NCBI GenBank assembly: GCA_903877385.1
Contig: CAIRDP010000062.1
Coordinates: 1-64,000, forward strand
Source of the DNA: an uncultured Bacteroidales bacterium
Lineage (GTDB): Bacteria; Bacteroidota; Bacteroidia; Bacteroidales; FEN-979
Reading direction: 5' to 3'
Length of the DNA stretch: 64,000 bases
In this document: one piece after another, positions 1 through 7,645 of the stretch
Numbering within the stretch: position 1 is the stretch's first letter
Layout of the letters: every line of letters begins with the position of its first letter
Made by a program: the position numbers and the translations under genes
Notes under the pieces: model-generated
What the model was told of the DNA's origin: nothing
What the model saw: only the letters and a program-made list of their open reading frames with translations
The model's database searches: none

Positions 1-36
1 TATGGCCCCCCTCTGGGAGTTGGAAAAAGAAAACGA

Positions 37-87
37 TTCGAAGGCAGCGGATCATGATCCGCTGCCTTCGAACACTCCCCGGAGTGT
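37..87 (-). terminator. Double hairpin terminator after the integrase remnant
   Basis: Positions 37-72 form a perfect 36-bp palindrome (18-bp arms, no loop), and 72-87 form a second hairpin with 7-bp arms acactcc/ggagtgt and a CC loop. Read on the minus strand, the large hairpin is followed by a T-rich run (tcgttttcttttt), which fits a rho-independent terminator for leftward transcription from the recombinase remnant. The stem is unusually long and loop-free for a terminator, so an element end is an alternative. Confidence 0.6.
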
Positions 88-1070
88 CAAACAGTTAACC
101 GTGGCTTAATTATTTTACAGAAAAAAAGTTGCACATCTCCCCCCGAATATGCCGTCATGATCATACACTTATGTTTCAGATTATCAAGAGCATTAAATAA
201 CAATAATGCTTCCTGCTCACTCAATACTTCTGGCAGTATTTTTTCTTTTCTTGGCCTCTCGATGTAATACTTTTCTCTATTCCCTCCTAAAACTCTTTCG
301 TAATAAAACTTAATTGAATTAATTGCCTGGTTCTGATATGAATTGGAAACACAGCGCTTTTCCACGAGGTATCTCTGGTAATCCATAATTTCAGATTGCG
401 TTATTTCATTAATCTCTTTCTCACTGAAATAATTGATAAATTCTTTGAAGCATTCAGTATAAACTCTTATTGTATTCCTGCTATACCTCATGATGGTTAA
501 CTTTTCGATATATACTTCAGGACATTGCCTGTAATTTTTAATACTCTCCGGTCCTGGCCTTGAAACTCGCTGTAACTGACGTATATCCTCAAGATATTTG
601 TATTTCCATCCCTTGGATTTACAAAAATTTACCATCTTTTCCAGGATCTTTTCTGTGTGGGGGATTGTCCAGGTAAGAGTTTCAGAATCCCAGGCATAAA
701 ATGGTTGTTGCTTTATATGGGCTATAAGATCCGGATTGAATTGGAAATATAACCTGACCCTGCCATTATGATATTTGACAATGTATAGTGTTTCCTTCTC
801 TGCCGGATACCTTTCTTTGTTTATCCCCGATCCATTCCCGGGTTTTTCAATCCATTGTAACCTGTTCCCAAAATATTGACATATTTTTCCAATATGTTGC
901 TGATTCTGAATAACTACCCAACAAAAAGCTGACTTGTCCCATCGTGAATTGGGTAAACTCTTGATAAACGTGATGTCTTGTTGACTTTTTCTAAGTCTTA
1001 ATAGTATTCTATGCCCAGTTGCGGTTGCTATAACCTCATTGGGCATCCCCTGTTGCTCTTCTGCTTTCAT
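87..1070 (-). pseudogene. Tyrosine recombinase/integrase, catalytic domain lost
   Basis: The 327-residue product has the layout of Bacteroidota phage-type integrases. Residues about 15-165 form an N-terminal extension of two similar halves, each with a tryptophan-rich segment resembling RWDKSAFCWVV. Residues about 180-265 are the SAM-like core-binding domain (ending near NQAINSIKFYYERVLG), and the start of the catalytic domain follows (LSEQEALLLFNALDNLKHK). The homologous sequence stops at MTAYSGG, just before the LRVSE block that would carry the first catalytic arginine. The last 16 residues are unrelated. The rest of the Arg-His-Arg-Tyr site is absent, so the protein should be inactive. It probably marks the scar of a lost mobile element. 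Confidence 0.75.
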
Positions 1071-1242
1071 GTCTTTAAATTTCTGTTATTTCTTGATATT
1101 GGATGCAATACGATTAAACCAGTTTAGATAAGGTTCAATTATCATAAATATACGCTTCAATTAATCCGCCTTAAAGAAGAAAGTGATACGTAATTCAACT
1201 TCTTTTTTTCTTTGCTTTTAATATTCCTCACCTATTCCGATA

Positions 1243-1359
1243 CGGATCCCGGATTCAGGTCTCTGCCTGGGGTAAATACCGGTTTAATCACTCCCGGTAA
1301 ATTCCCCACCTTTTCAGGGGCGGAACCCGGGTTCAGGGCCTTGGGGTTAATACCGGTTT
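1243..1359. repeat. Diverged direct repeat, two copies 78 bp apart
   Basis: Copy one (1243-1285) and copy two (1321-1359) share cggatcccgg/cggaacccgg, ttcagg and ggggtaaataccggttt/ggggttaataccggttt. A 4-nt gap falls in the middle of the second copy. The meaning is unknown. It is too short for an insertion sequence end and is not flanked by any gene. Confidence 0.5.
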
Positions 1360-1418
1360 TATCGGAATTGATGTTGAAAATAAATCTAAGAAATCCTTGA
1401 GCAAAAAAAGAAAATTAA

Positions 1419-1450
1419 TTTGCTTTCTCTCCCGCGATTTTGTATCTTTG
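1419..1450 (+). promoter_or_regulatory. Consensus Bacteroidota promoter with no gene behind it
   Basis: TTTG at 1419-1422, a 20-nt spacer and TATCTTTG at 1443-1450 match the -33/-7 consensus of the Bacteroidota primary sigma factor. The transcript would run right through 1455-1687 and then antisense to the 217-aa gene. No gene is visible downstream, so it could drive a small RNA, or have been left behind when its gene was lost. Confidence 0.6.
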
Positions 1451-1687
1451 GCTTCCTGAAACAGGCCATGATCAAAAGATGCATGCTATCCCGGCTTTTT
1501 TTGGCGAAAATGGACCCCGGGGCTTGTAATATATAAAACCCGGCCTGTTCCTTTAAGCTTTCCTTAAGCTTTTATAATCTCCTGTCTGGTCATCGTTCGC
1601 TCAAGCTATGGCATGTGGTTCTATGGCTAAAAAAAATGAAATTAAGGACATTTACAGGGATGAACTATGCACAAAGCATTGAAAACA

Positions 1688-2341
1688 TCATAGCTTCCAG
1701 GGTCTTAGCCGGCTCTTCACGTATTGCTTTTTCTTTTTAGTCTTTGAAAATTCGAGGACGGATGCCGGGTCGGTGTCGAAACAGGGGTAGGGGAGTTCCA
1801 TATAAACTATGTTCCCGGGGAGATCCATAGCTATCACAACCAGTTTCATATCAGTTGACTGGCCTAGGTCGGTCATGAAGTCAAAATTCCAGCAAAGTTC
1901 TGTATCACTGAAGACTGCCTTTCCCTTTTCAATTTCACTGCCGTCGGCTGCCATGAGGTATACCAGCACTCTCTGAACTTTATACCGGTCCCGGACATCG
2001 ATACAGAGCCGGCTTATTGCACCGGCCCGGGGAATGCCTTTGGAGATCTTCCCGATTACCGGGGGATGGCAGTAATCGCTTATGGCAAATTGCCATGCGC
2101 CCTGGTTTTTAAACTTCCGGGCAAGTTTTGCATACCAGCTGTTTAGTTCGGGATCGGAAGTGGCTATGCGGGCGTATTCCTTCACCTCGTCCCAACGGTT
2201 TTTGTGTTCCTGCTGAAGCTCCGAAAGTTTGCGCATGGTAATTGCCGCTTTCCTGCGCACATACCCGTCACTGGTATACACCGTTTCACCGATTGTACCG
2301 GATAAATAACCAAAAACGCTGTGGGGCTGACGTTTTGCCAT
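1688..2341 (-). CDS. Conserved hypothetical protein with C-terminal Ig-like domain
   Basis: The 217-residue protein has no signal peptide or membrane segment. Residues 10-30 read GYLSGTIGETVYTSDGYVRR, followed by a charged helical segment (about 35-95). This resembles a Bacteroidota family I remember whose members begin with G-x-(I/L)-S-G-x-(I/L)-G and end in a beta-rich domain closing on D-x-P-G-N. Here residues about 110-185 look like that domain and end in MDLPGN. The C-terminus is rich in lysine (KTKKKKQ). The start lies 12 bp after the nhaA stop, so the two are probably co-transcribed. Function is unknown, and a link to Na+/H+ exchange rests on position only. Confidence 0.6.
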   Translation of the reverse strand: MAKRQPHSVFGYLSGTIGETVYTSDGYVRRKAAITMRKLSELQQEHKNRWDEVKEYARIATSDPELNSWYAKLARKFKNQGAWQFAISDYCHPPVIGKISKGIPRAGAISRLCIDVRDRYKVQRVLVYLMAADGSEIEKGKAVFSDTELCWNFDFMTDLGQSTDMKLVVIAMDLPGNIVYMELPYPCFDTDPASVLEFSKTKKKKQYVKSRLRPWKL

Positions 2342-2353
2342 ACGCTCGAAGTT

Positions 2354-3505
2354 TTAGCTGACGAACTTTTTTTTGCCGAGAAAAAATAGAACTCCCATCC
2401 CGCAGAGTGCCGAGAGAGTGGAGCCTGCAAGTATGGACAGCTTTGAAACGTCGAGAATTGCGGGTTCTTTATAGGACAAGCCTGCAATAAAGATCGACAT
2501 CGTAAACCCTATGCCGGCCAGCAGCCCGGTTCCGGCCAGCTGCTTCCAGTTGGTGCCCGCGGGCAGGGCGGAAATCTTCATTTTAACACCAATCCATGAA
2601 AACAGGGTGATCCCCAGGGGTTTCCCTATGAGCAGTCCGAATATGATCCCTGCCGTGAGCCCGTTGAATAAGCTGGAACTGTCAAAGACCATCGGTATGG
2701 CTGTGTTTGCCAGCGCAAATAACGGAAGTATGTAATAGTTTACCGGCCGATGCAGGCTGATCTCAAGTTTATGCGCCATCTTCTTCGGGATGAACATAGC
2801 GGCCACTACTCCCGCAATGGTGGGATGAACCCCCGACCTGAGTATAAAATACCATAACCCTATGGCAGGGATGAGATACATGAACAGGTACTTCACTTTG
2901 AAGCGGTTCAGGGCAAACAAAACCAGAACAAACAACAAAGCAATACCCAGCATCCCGAAATGAAGATTATGGGTGTAAAATGTGGCTATGATCACAATAG
3001 CCCCGAGATCGTCGATAATGGCCAGTGCGGTGAGAAAGATCTTTAACGATAAAGGTGCACGTTTACCCAAAAGAGAAAGTATCCCCAGCGAAAAGGCAAT
3101 GTCGGTGGCCGTTGGTATGGCCCAGCCGTTAAGGTGTTCAGCTGACCCGCTGTTGAACAGGAAAAAGATGATAGCAGGGAAAATCATCCCTCCAAGGGCC
3201 GCCAATACCGGGAGTATGGCTTTTTCTTTCTCGGCTAGTTCCCCTTCCTGAAGCTCGCGCTTGATCTCCAGTCCTATAAGGAAAAAGAAAATGGCCATGA
3301 GCCCGTCGTTGATCCAGTGCAGCACACTCTCATGCAAAAAATCAAAACCAATCTCCATATGCCAGATGCTCAGGTAGGATTCGGCCCGACCTGAATTGGC
3401 CAGGGAAATCGAAAGCACCGTCGCAACGATCAGCAGCAAACCCGCCAGCTTGCCGCTTTCGGCCAGGTCCCTGATAGGGTCGGTGATAAGGTTCTTCACT
3501 TTCAT
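2354..3505 (-). CDS. nhaA: Na+/H+ antiporter NhaA
   Basis: NhaA exchanges external protons for internal sodium and keeps pH and sodium balance in the inner membrane. The product of about 383 residues has roughly eleven hydrophobic segments. It carries NhaA hallmarks such as NDGLMAIFFFLIGLEIKREL, the GWAIPTATDIAFSLG block and the two aspartates of LAIIDDLGAI. The first ATG is at 3514, but the ATG at 3505 is more likely the true start. It aligns with the start of the duplicated leader just upstream, and its ATG overlaps that leader's stop as ATGA, which suggests translational coupling. The gene follows the propeller/phosphoesterase gene and precedes the 217-aa gene. Confidence 0.93.
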   Translation of the reverse strand: MKVKNLITDPIRDLAESGKLAGLLLIVATVLSISLANSGRAESYLSIWHMEIGFDFLHESVLHWINDGLMAIFFFLIGLEIKRELQEGELAEKEKAILPVLAALGGMIFPAIIFFLFNSGSAEHLNGWAIPTATDIAFSLGILSLLGKRAPLSLKIFLTALAIIDDLGAIVIIATFYTHNLHFGMLGIALLFVLVLFALNRFKVKYLFMYLIPAIGLWYFILRSGVHPTIAGVVAAMFIPKKMAHKLEISLHRPVNYYILPLFALANTAIPMVFDSSSLFNGLTAGIIFGLLIGKPLGITLFSWIGVKMKISALPAGTNWKQLAGTGLLAGIGFTMSIFIAGLSYKEPAILDVSKLSILAGSTLSALCGMGVLFFLGKKKFVS

Positions 3506-3576
3506 TTGAGGCATCGTTTCAGCTTGCCGCTTTCGGCCAGGTCTTTAATGGGATCGGTGAAATGCTTTACCTTCAT
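3502..3576 (-). pseudogene. 24-codon vestigial copy of the nhaA start (leader minigene)
   Basis: The minigene reads MKVKHFTDPIKDLAESGKL and then five unrelated codons (KRCLK). The first 19 residues match the nhaA N-terminus (MKVKNLITDPIRDLAESGKL) with one deleted and three changed residues. In DNA, 3520-3576 matches 3446-3505, and the first 24 nt of both segments (ending at the AGGTC boundary) are identical. Its TGA (3502-3504) overlaps the nhaA ATG at 3503-3505. Its own ATG lies 1 nt after the stop of the upstream gene. It is probably what remains of a tandem nhaA copy. Whether it is translated is unknown. Confidence 0.75.
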
Positions 3577-3577
3577 C

Positions 3578-6004
3578 TCAGTCTTCGTCTTTTACAACAG
3601 GTTTTACAAAAGCCGACCTCACCGGGGCGGGGCAGAGCGTTGATTCACCCCTGGCCGCAAACCACAACACCTGGTTCAGGAGCTCGTCGGGAACCCTGTC
3701 CTCACGGCTGAAATCAAACTCCTCGCTCATCCTCTGCCACTGGTTAAGAGCAATATTTTTTTCGCCCAGGTTTACAAATGGCCCCTGAACCCTGAACCCC
3801 GAGGCTTCAGGCTTTGCAGTGAAACAACGCCATAAGGGAGTGGCCGCCGCATCGTACTGGCTCATGGGCGGGAGGCCCAGGATCAGCTCTATAGTCCTGA
3901 GGACCGAGGCCGTGGAGTAGGGCGTATGATCCACGAAATGCCGTTTTACATAGCCTCCCGCTATATACACCGGGCTGCGGTGGGCATCCACATGGTCGGG
4001 ACCGTTCTGGGCGTCATCCTCCAGGATAAATATCACGCTTTCATTCCAAATGGATGATTTGGCGAGGTATTCAACCAGTTTGCCCACGGCAAGGTCATTG
4101 TCGGCGACCTGTGCAAAAGGTGTCAGTTTGCCTGCTTTCAGGCCCTGGGTATGATCGTTGATGAAACGTATCGTATTCAGCCGGGGAACAGCGCCAAGCG
4201 CAAGCAATGAGTCAAAATCCTTCTTCCATTGGGTGAATCGCATGGTATCCATCACGTCCTGGTCCCAGCTGGTGAAATACCTGCAGTAATGTCCCTTAAG
4301 CACGGGGATGTTCGGTTTGAAATTATCGGCGAACTCCCCGTAAGTGCGGTACGAAACTCCCTGGCGGGCGCAAAAATCCCAGATAAAGCCGTCCTTGTTG
4401 TTGGCTATCTTGCGGTTTCCTTCCGAATCGTAATCTCCACCCCTTCCGCCGTAACTGCTCGGCCAGGTCTTTTCAAGATAGTCCGTAGCATATGCGCCCA
4501 TACTCCAATTGTGTCCGTCGGCGCTCACTTCGCCATCCACATAAAAATTATCAAGCAATACAAAATCCTTCACCAGCTGATGCTGGTTGGGTGTGATCCT
4601 TTTGCCGAACAGAACCAGTGAAGTGTCACCGTTGCCTTCGGCCACATCGCCCAGCACCTGGTCGTAGGTGCGGTTCTCCTTGACAACGTAAAACACGTAT
4701 TTAATTGGTGAGACTGCGGATGGCATTTCGGGTATGGCCGTCCCCCTAGCTTCGGGCGTTACGCTTACTTTTTCGGGTTTGTAAGGCGTGTTTTTGTAAA
4801 CCATGGCCGAATAGGCTTCAAGCTTTTTTAGATCGGGTTCAGAGATGATGCTCATGCTCCCCCTGAACAGGCTCCCGATATATTGTACCTTCCTGTTCTT
4901 GCGGCCTTCGCTCTTCTGTGCATTCACTTTTTGTGTGCGGACCGCCGGGTTCGGCCCCCCGGGATTTGCCATAGACGTAAAACCTTTGCCGTTGGTTATC
5001 CAGAGCTGCTTATTGACCACCCTTACACAGCTGGGGTACCAGCCTGTAGGAATAAAGCCCTTGCTGAAACTTTTCCCCGGTATTGAAACGTCGAAAACCG
5101 CGAGGCAGTTATTATCGGCATTGGCGATGTACAGGGTTTTATTATCGGCGCTGAGCGCCACGCTGTTGGTCGTGCTTCCCGAGGGGGAGGATGGGTACAG
5201 GGCCGAATTCAGGGTCTCGACAACTTTGCCGGCTTTAAGGTCGATGCAGGATACCGAATTGTCGTTGGAATTGGCTACGTAAAGGTATTTCCCTTTACGG
5301 TCAAGGCAGATGTCGTTTGGGTTGCTCCCGACGATGATGGATTTTGCGAAAGTCCTTGTCAGGGTGTTGAATATGTGCAGCATCCCGCAACCCCAGCAGC
5401 TTATATACAGTTCCCGGCCGTCGCGTGAGAGAAGGCAGGTGTAGCCCTCGCCTCCGAGGCCGAACTTCAGGGGAGGCTGCTTATGCTTCAGGTCGAGTAT
5501 GTAAAGTGAGTTGTTTTCCTTGGTAACGACATACAGCAACTGCTTCTTTTCGTCAAGCGCAAGGCCTGCAGGGGATATCTTTTCGGGCCAGGCCTTGCCT
5601 AATACCAGGCTGTCGGCCAGGGCAAGCTTATTGTTTTTTATAGTGTAGCGGTAGATGAGGTTCCTGTTCCCTCCCGAAGCGTACAGCGTTTTTTCATCTT
5701 TCGTAAAAGCCAGTCCCACCCAGGCGGCCCTGATGAGGATGGTGTCAAGAACTTTGGCTGAGACGGCATCGATGAGGTATATGCTCTGGTCGCTTTCACC
5801 GTTATTGGTGACAGCTATCAGGCGGCCCGAAGATGAAACCGCAATGTTCAGAGGGAGGTCCCCTAGCTGCAGGCTTTTCCCCAGCCGGCTGATCCCCCAG
5901 CCGTTGGGCAGGTTTATTTGTTTATAGGCAGTTTCATCCTGTCCCGATACCCGGAAACAGGACTGTATCAATAGAAAAGCGAGGAAAAGTCCGGTATATT
6001 TCAT
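3578..6004 (-). CDS. Exported YncE-type beta-propeller/phosphoesterase fusion
   Basis: The 808-residue exported protein starts with a signal peptide (MKYTGLFLAFLLIQSC, possibly a weak lipobox). Residues about 30-370 contain repeated YVTN-type propeller blades, such as LYVANSNDNSVSCIDL and LYIANADNNCLAVFD. Residues about 430-800 form an alkaline phosphatase/phospholipase C-like phosphoesterase domain. This has YVVKENRTYDQVLGD, HNWSMGAYATDY and EDDAQNGPDHVDAHRSP near residue 660, the metal-ligand region of the family. Such fusions are common in Bacteroidota, but their substrate is not established. It is the first gene of the leftward group ending with nhaA and the 217-aa gene. The guaB gene diverges from it. 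Confidence 0.85.
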   Translation of the reverse strand: MKYTGLFLAFLLIQSCFRVSGQDETAYKQINLPNGWGISRLGKSLQLGDLPLNIAVSSSGRLIAVTNNGESDQSIYLIDAVSAKVLDTILIRAAWVGLAFTKDEKTLYASGGNRNLIYRYTIKNNKLALADSLVLGKAWPEKISPAGLALDEKKQLLYVVTKENNSLYILDLKHKQPPLKFGLGGEGYTCLLSRDGRELYISCWGCGMLHIFNTLTRTFAKSIIVGSNPNDICLDRKGKYLYVANSNDNSVSCIDLKAGKVVETLNSALYPSSPSGSTTNSVALSADNKTLYIANADNNCLAVFDVSIPGKSFSKGFIPTGWYPSCVRVVNKQLWITNGKGFTSMANPGGPNPAVRTQKVNAQKSEGRKNRKVQYIGSLFRGSMSIISEPDLKKLEAYSAMVYKNTPYKPEKVSVTPEARGTAIPEMPSAVSPIKYVFYVVKENRTYDQVLGDVAEGNGDTSLVLFGKRITPNQHQLVKDFVLLDNFYVDGEVSADGHNWSMGAYATDYLEKTWPSSYGGRGGDYDSEGNRKIANNKDGFIWDFCARQGVSYRTYGEFADNFKPNIPVLKGHYCRYFTSWDQDVMDTMRFTQWKKDFDSLLALGAVPRLNTIRFINDHTQGLKAGKLTPFAQVADNDLAVGKLVEYLAKSSIWNESVIFILEDDAQNGPDHVDAHRSPVYIAGGYVKRHFVDHTPYSTASVLRTIELILGLPPMSQYDAAATPLWRCFTAKPEASGFRVQGPFVNLGEKNIALNQWQRMSEEFDFSREDRVPDELLNQVLWFAARGESTLCPAPVRSAFVKPVVKDED

Positions 6005-6095
6005 AAGAATGGAGGTGATTTCGAATGATCAAAAATACAATTTTTGCATAGAAAAATGATCTGCATTTGTTTATAAACAATTCTTCTCATTTTCG

Positions 6096-6103
6096 TATCT
6101 TTG
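6096..6103 (+). promoter_or_regulatory. -7 element of guaB
   Basis: TATCTTTG fits the Bacteroidota -7 consensus and lies 19 nt before the guaB ATG at 6123. The -33 box is weak. A TTTG exists at 6066-6069, but its spacer of 26 nt is too long. Confidence 0.5.
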
Positions 6104-6122
6104 CACTTTTATTTTGAGGCCT

Positions 6123-7589
6123 ATGTTTACAGATTCAAATAAATTCCTCGGAGAAGGTCTTACCTACGATGATGTGCTCCTGATCCCTTCATATTCAGAA
6201 GTGCTTCCAAGGGAGGTCGACATCTCTACTCTTTTTTCAACAAACATCCGCCTGAATATCCCTATTGTCTCAGCTGCAATGGATACCGTTACCGAATCGG
6301 GGATGGCTATTGCCATGGCCCAGGAGGGCGGTATTGGGGTGCTTCACAAGAACATGTCGATTGAAGCACAGGCTGTGCAGGTAAGAAAAGTAAAGAGAGC
6401 CGAGAACGGGATGATCCTCGACCCGGTGACCCTGCACGAATCGGCCCTGGTGGGCGACGCTCTGGCGATGATGAAGGAACATTCCATAGGTGGTATCCCT
6501 GTGGTAAATGAACGCGAGGAGCTGGTTGGTATAGTTACAAACCGTGACCTGCGTTTTGAACGTGAGATGGGGCGCCCTGTTACCGAGGTGATGACCCATA
6601 AGGTGATCACTATCAGCGAGTTCATGAATTTCGAGAAAGCCGAGCAGATACTACAGGAGTACAAGATCGAGAAGCTTCCCGTCATCGATAAAAACAACAG
6701 GCTGGTGGGCCTGATCACTTATAAAGACATTATCAAGATTAAGGCCAGGCCCAATGCCTGTAAAGATATTCTCGGGCGGCTGCGCGTTGCCGCGGCCGTA
6801 GGAATAGCCTCCGACACCCTCGACCGCGCAGCCGCCCTCGTTAAGGAAGGCGTCGACGCCATCGTGATCGACACGGCTCACGGCCATACAAAACCTGTGA
6901 TCGAAATGGCCAAACGGGTGAAAGCAGCCTACCCCAACATCGAAATGATCGTGGGAAACATCGGCACCGCCGAAGCCGCCAAAGACCTCGCAAAAGCCGG
7001 GGTTGATGCCGTGAAAGTAGGCATTGGTCCGGGCTCCATCTGTACCACGAGGATCATAGCCGGCATCGGGATACCCCAGCTTACAGCCGTTTACCAGGTC
7101 GCCAAAGCCCTCAAGGGAACAGGCATCCCCGTGATCGCCGACGGAGGGATCAGGTATACCGGCGATATCGTCAAAGCCCTCGCAGCAGGCGCCCATTCCA
7201 TCATGGCAGGTTCCCTGTTTGCCGGAGTCGACGAATCCCCGGGCGAAACCATAATCTACGAAGGCCGCAAATTCAAAACCTACCGGGGAATGGGATCCCT
7301 CGAAGCCATGCAGCATGGCTCCAAGGACAGGTATTTCCAGGATATGGAAGACGATGTAAAAAAACTTGTCCCCGAAGGTATCGTGGGCCGGGTGCCCTAT
7401 AAAGGCTCCCTCTCGGAAGTGATATACCAGATGACAGGCGGCCTCCGCTCTGGCATGGGCTATACAGGCTCCCCAAATATGGAAGCCCTGCAGAAGGCAA
7501 AATTCATCAAGATCACATCGGCCGGCGTGACCGAAAGCCACCCCCACGATGTCACTATTATCAGCGAAGCACCAAATTACAGCCGTTAA
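6123..7589 (+). CDS. guaB: Inosine-5'-monophosphate dehydrogenase
   Basis: GuaB oxidises IMP to XMP with NAD+, the committed step of GMP synthesis in the cytosol. The 488-residue product has the usual barrel interrupted by two CBS domains at about 93-205. The active-site loop GPGSICTTR contains catalytic cysteine 307, and the flap carries [10 protein letters not shown]. The phosphate-binding segment [21 protein letters not shown] is also clear. The frame is open back to a TTG at 6114, but the ATG at 6123 gives the conserved N-terminus ([18 protein letters not shown]). It stands alone ahead of the folding-factor genes. Confidence 0.97.
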   Translation: MFTDSNKFLGEGLTYDDVLLIPSYSEVLPREVDISTLFSTNIRLNIPIVSAAMDTVTESGMAIAMAQEGGIGVLHKNMSIEAQAVQVRKVKRAENGMILDPVTLHESALVGDALAMMKEHSIGGIPVVNEREELVGIVTNRDLRFEREMGRPVTEVMTHKVITISEFMNFEKAEQILQEYKIEKLPVIDKNNRLVGLITYKDIIKIKARPNACKDILGRLRVAAAVGIASDTLDRAAALVKEGVDAIVIDTAHGHTKPVIEMAKRVKAAYPNIEMIVGNIGTAEAAKDLAKAGVDAVKVGIGPGSICTTRIIAGIGIPQLTAVYQVAKALKGTGIPVIADGGIRYTGDIVKALAAGAHSIMAGSLFAGVDESPGETIIYEGRKFKTYRGMGSLEAMQHGSKDRYFQDMEDDVKKLVPEGIVGRVPYKGSLSEVIYQMTGGLRSGMGYTGSPNMEALQKAKFIKITSAGVTESHPHDVTIISEAPNYSR

Positions 7590-7645
7590 TAATGTTTTCA
7601 GGATTTTTGCGTTATAATTAATTATAAAATTAACACTTCAATACT

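Larger units (their letters stand above)
1071..1687. other. Gene-poor stretch with diverged repeat and orphan promoter
   Basis: No convincing gene is present. The 62-codon rightward frame at 1212-1400 is made of a diverged direct repeat and lacks family features. At 1419-1450 there is a consensus-like promoter pointing right with only very short frames behind it (22 codons at 1468; 24 codons at 1608-1682). A T-rich sequence with two AAGCTT copies lies at 1555-1571. The stretch ends at the stop codon of the leftward 217-aa gene. Confidence 0.6.

Noticed and set aside
1212..1400. 62-codon open frame in the gene-poor stretch
   Set aside because: It is made of the diverged direct repeat and has no protein-like features.
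6012..6052. GGAGGTGAT sequence followed by a very short rightward frame
   Set aside because: It is only eight codons in the space between divergent genes, and Bacteroidota rarely use Shine-Dalgarno signals.
6651..7547. 298-codon open frame opposite guaB
   Set aside because: It is a shadow of the strongly conserved guaB frame, with histidine/glycine-rich composition typical of such shadows.
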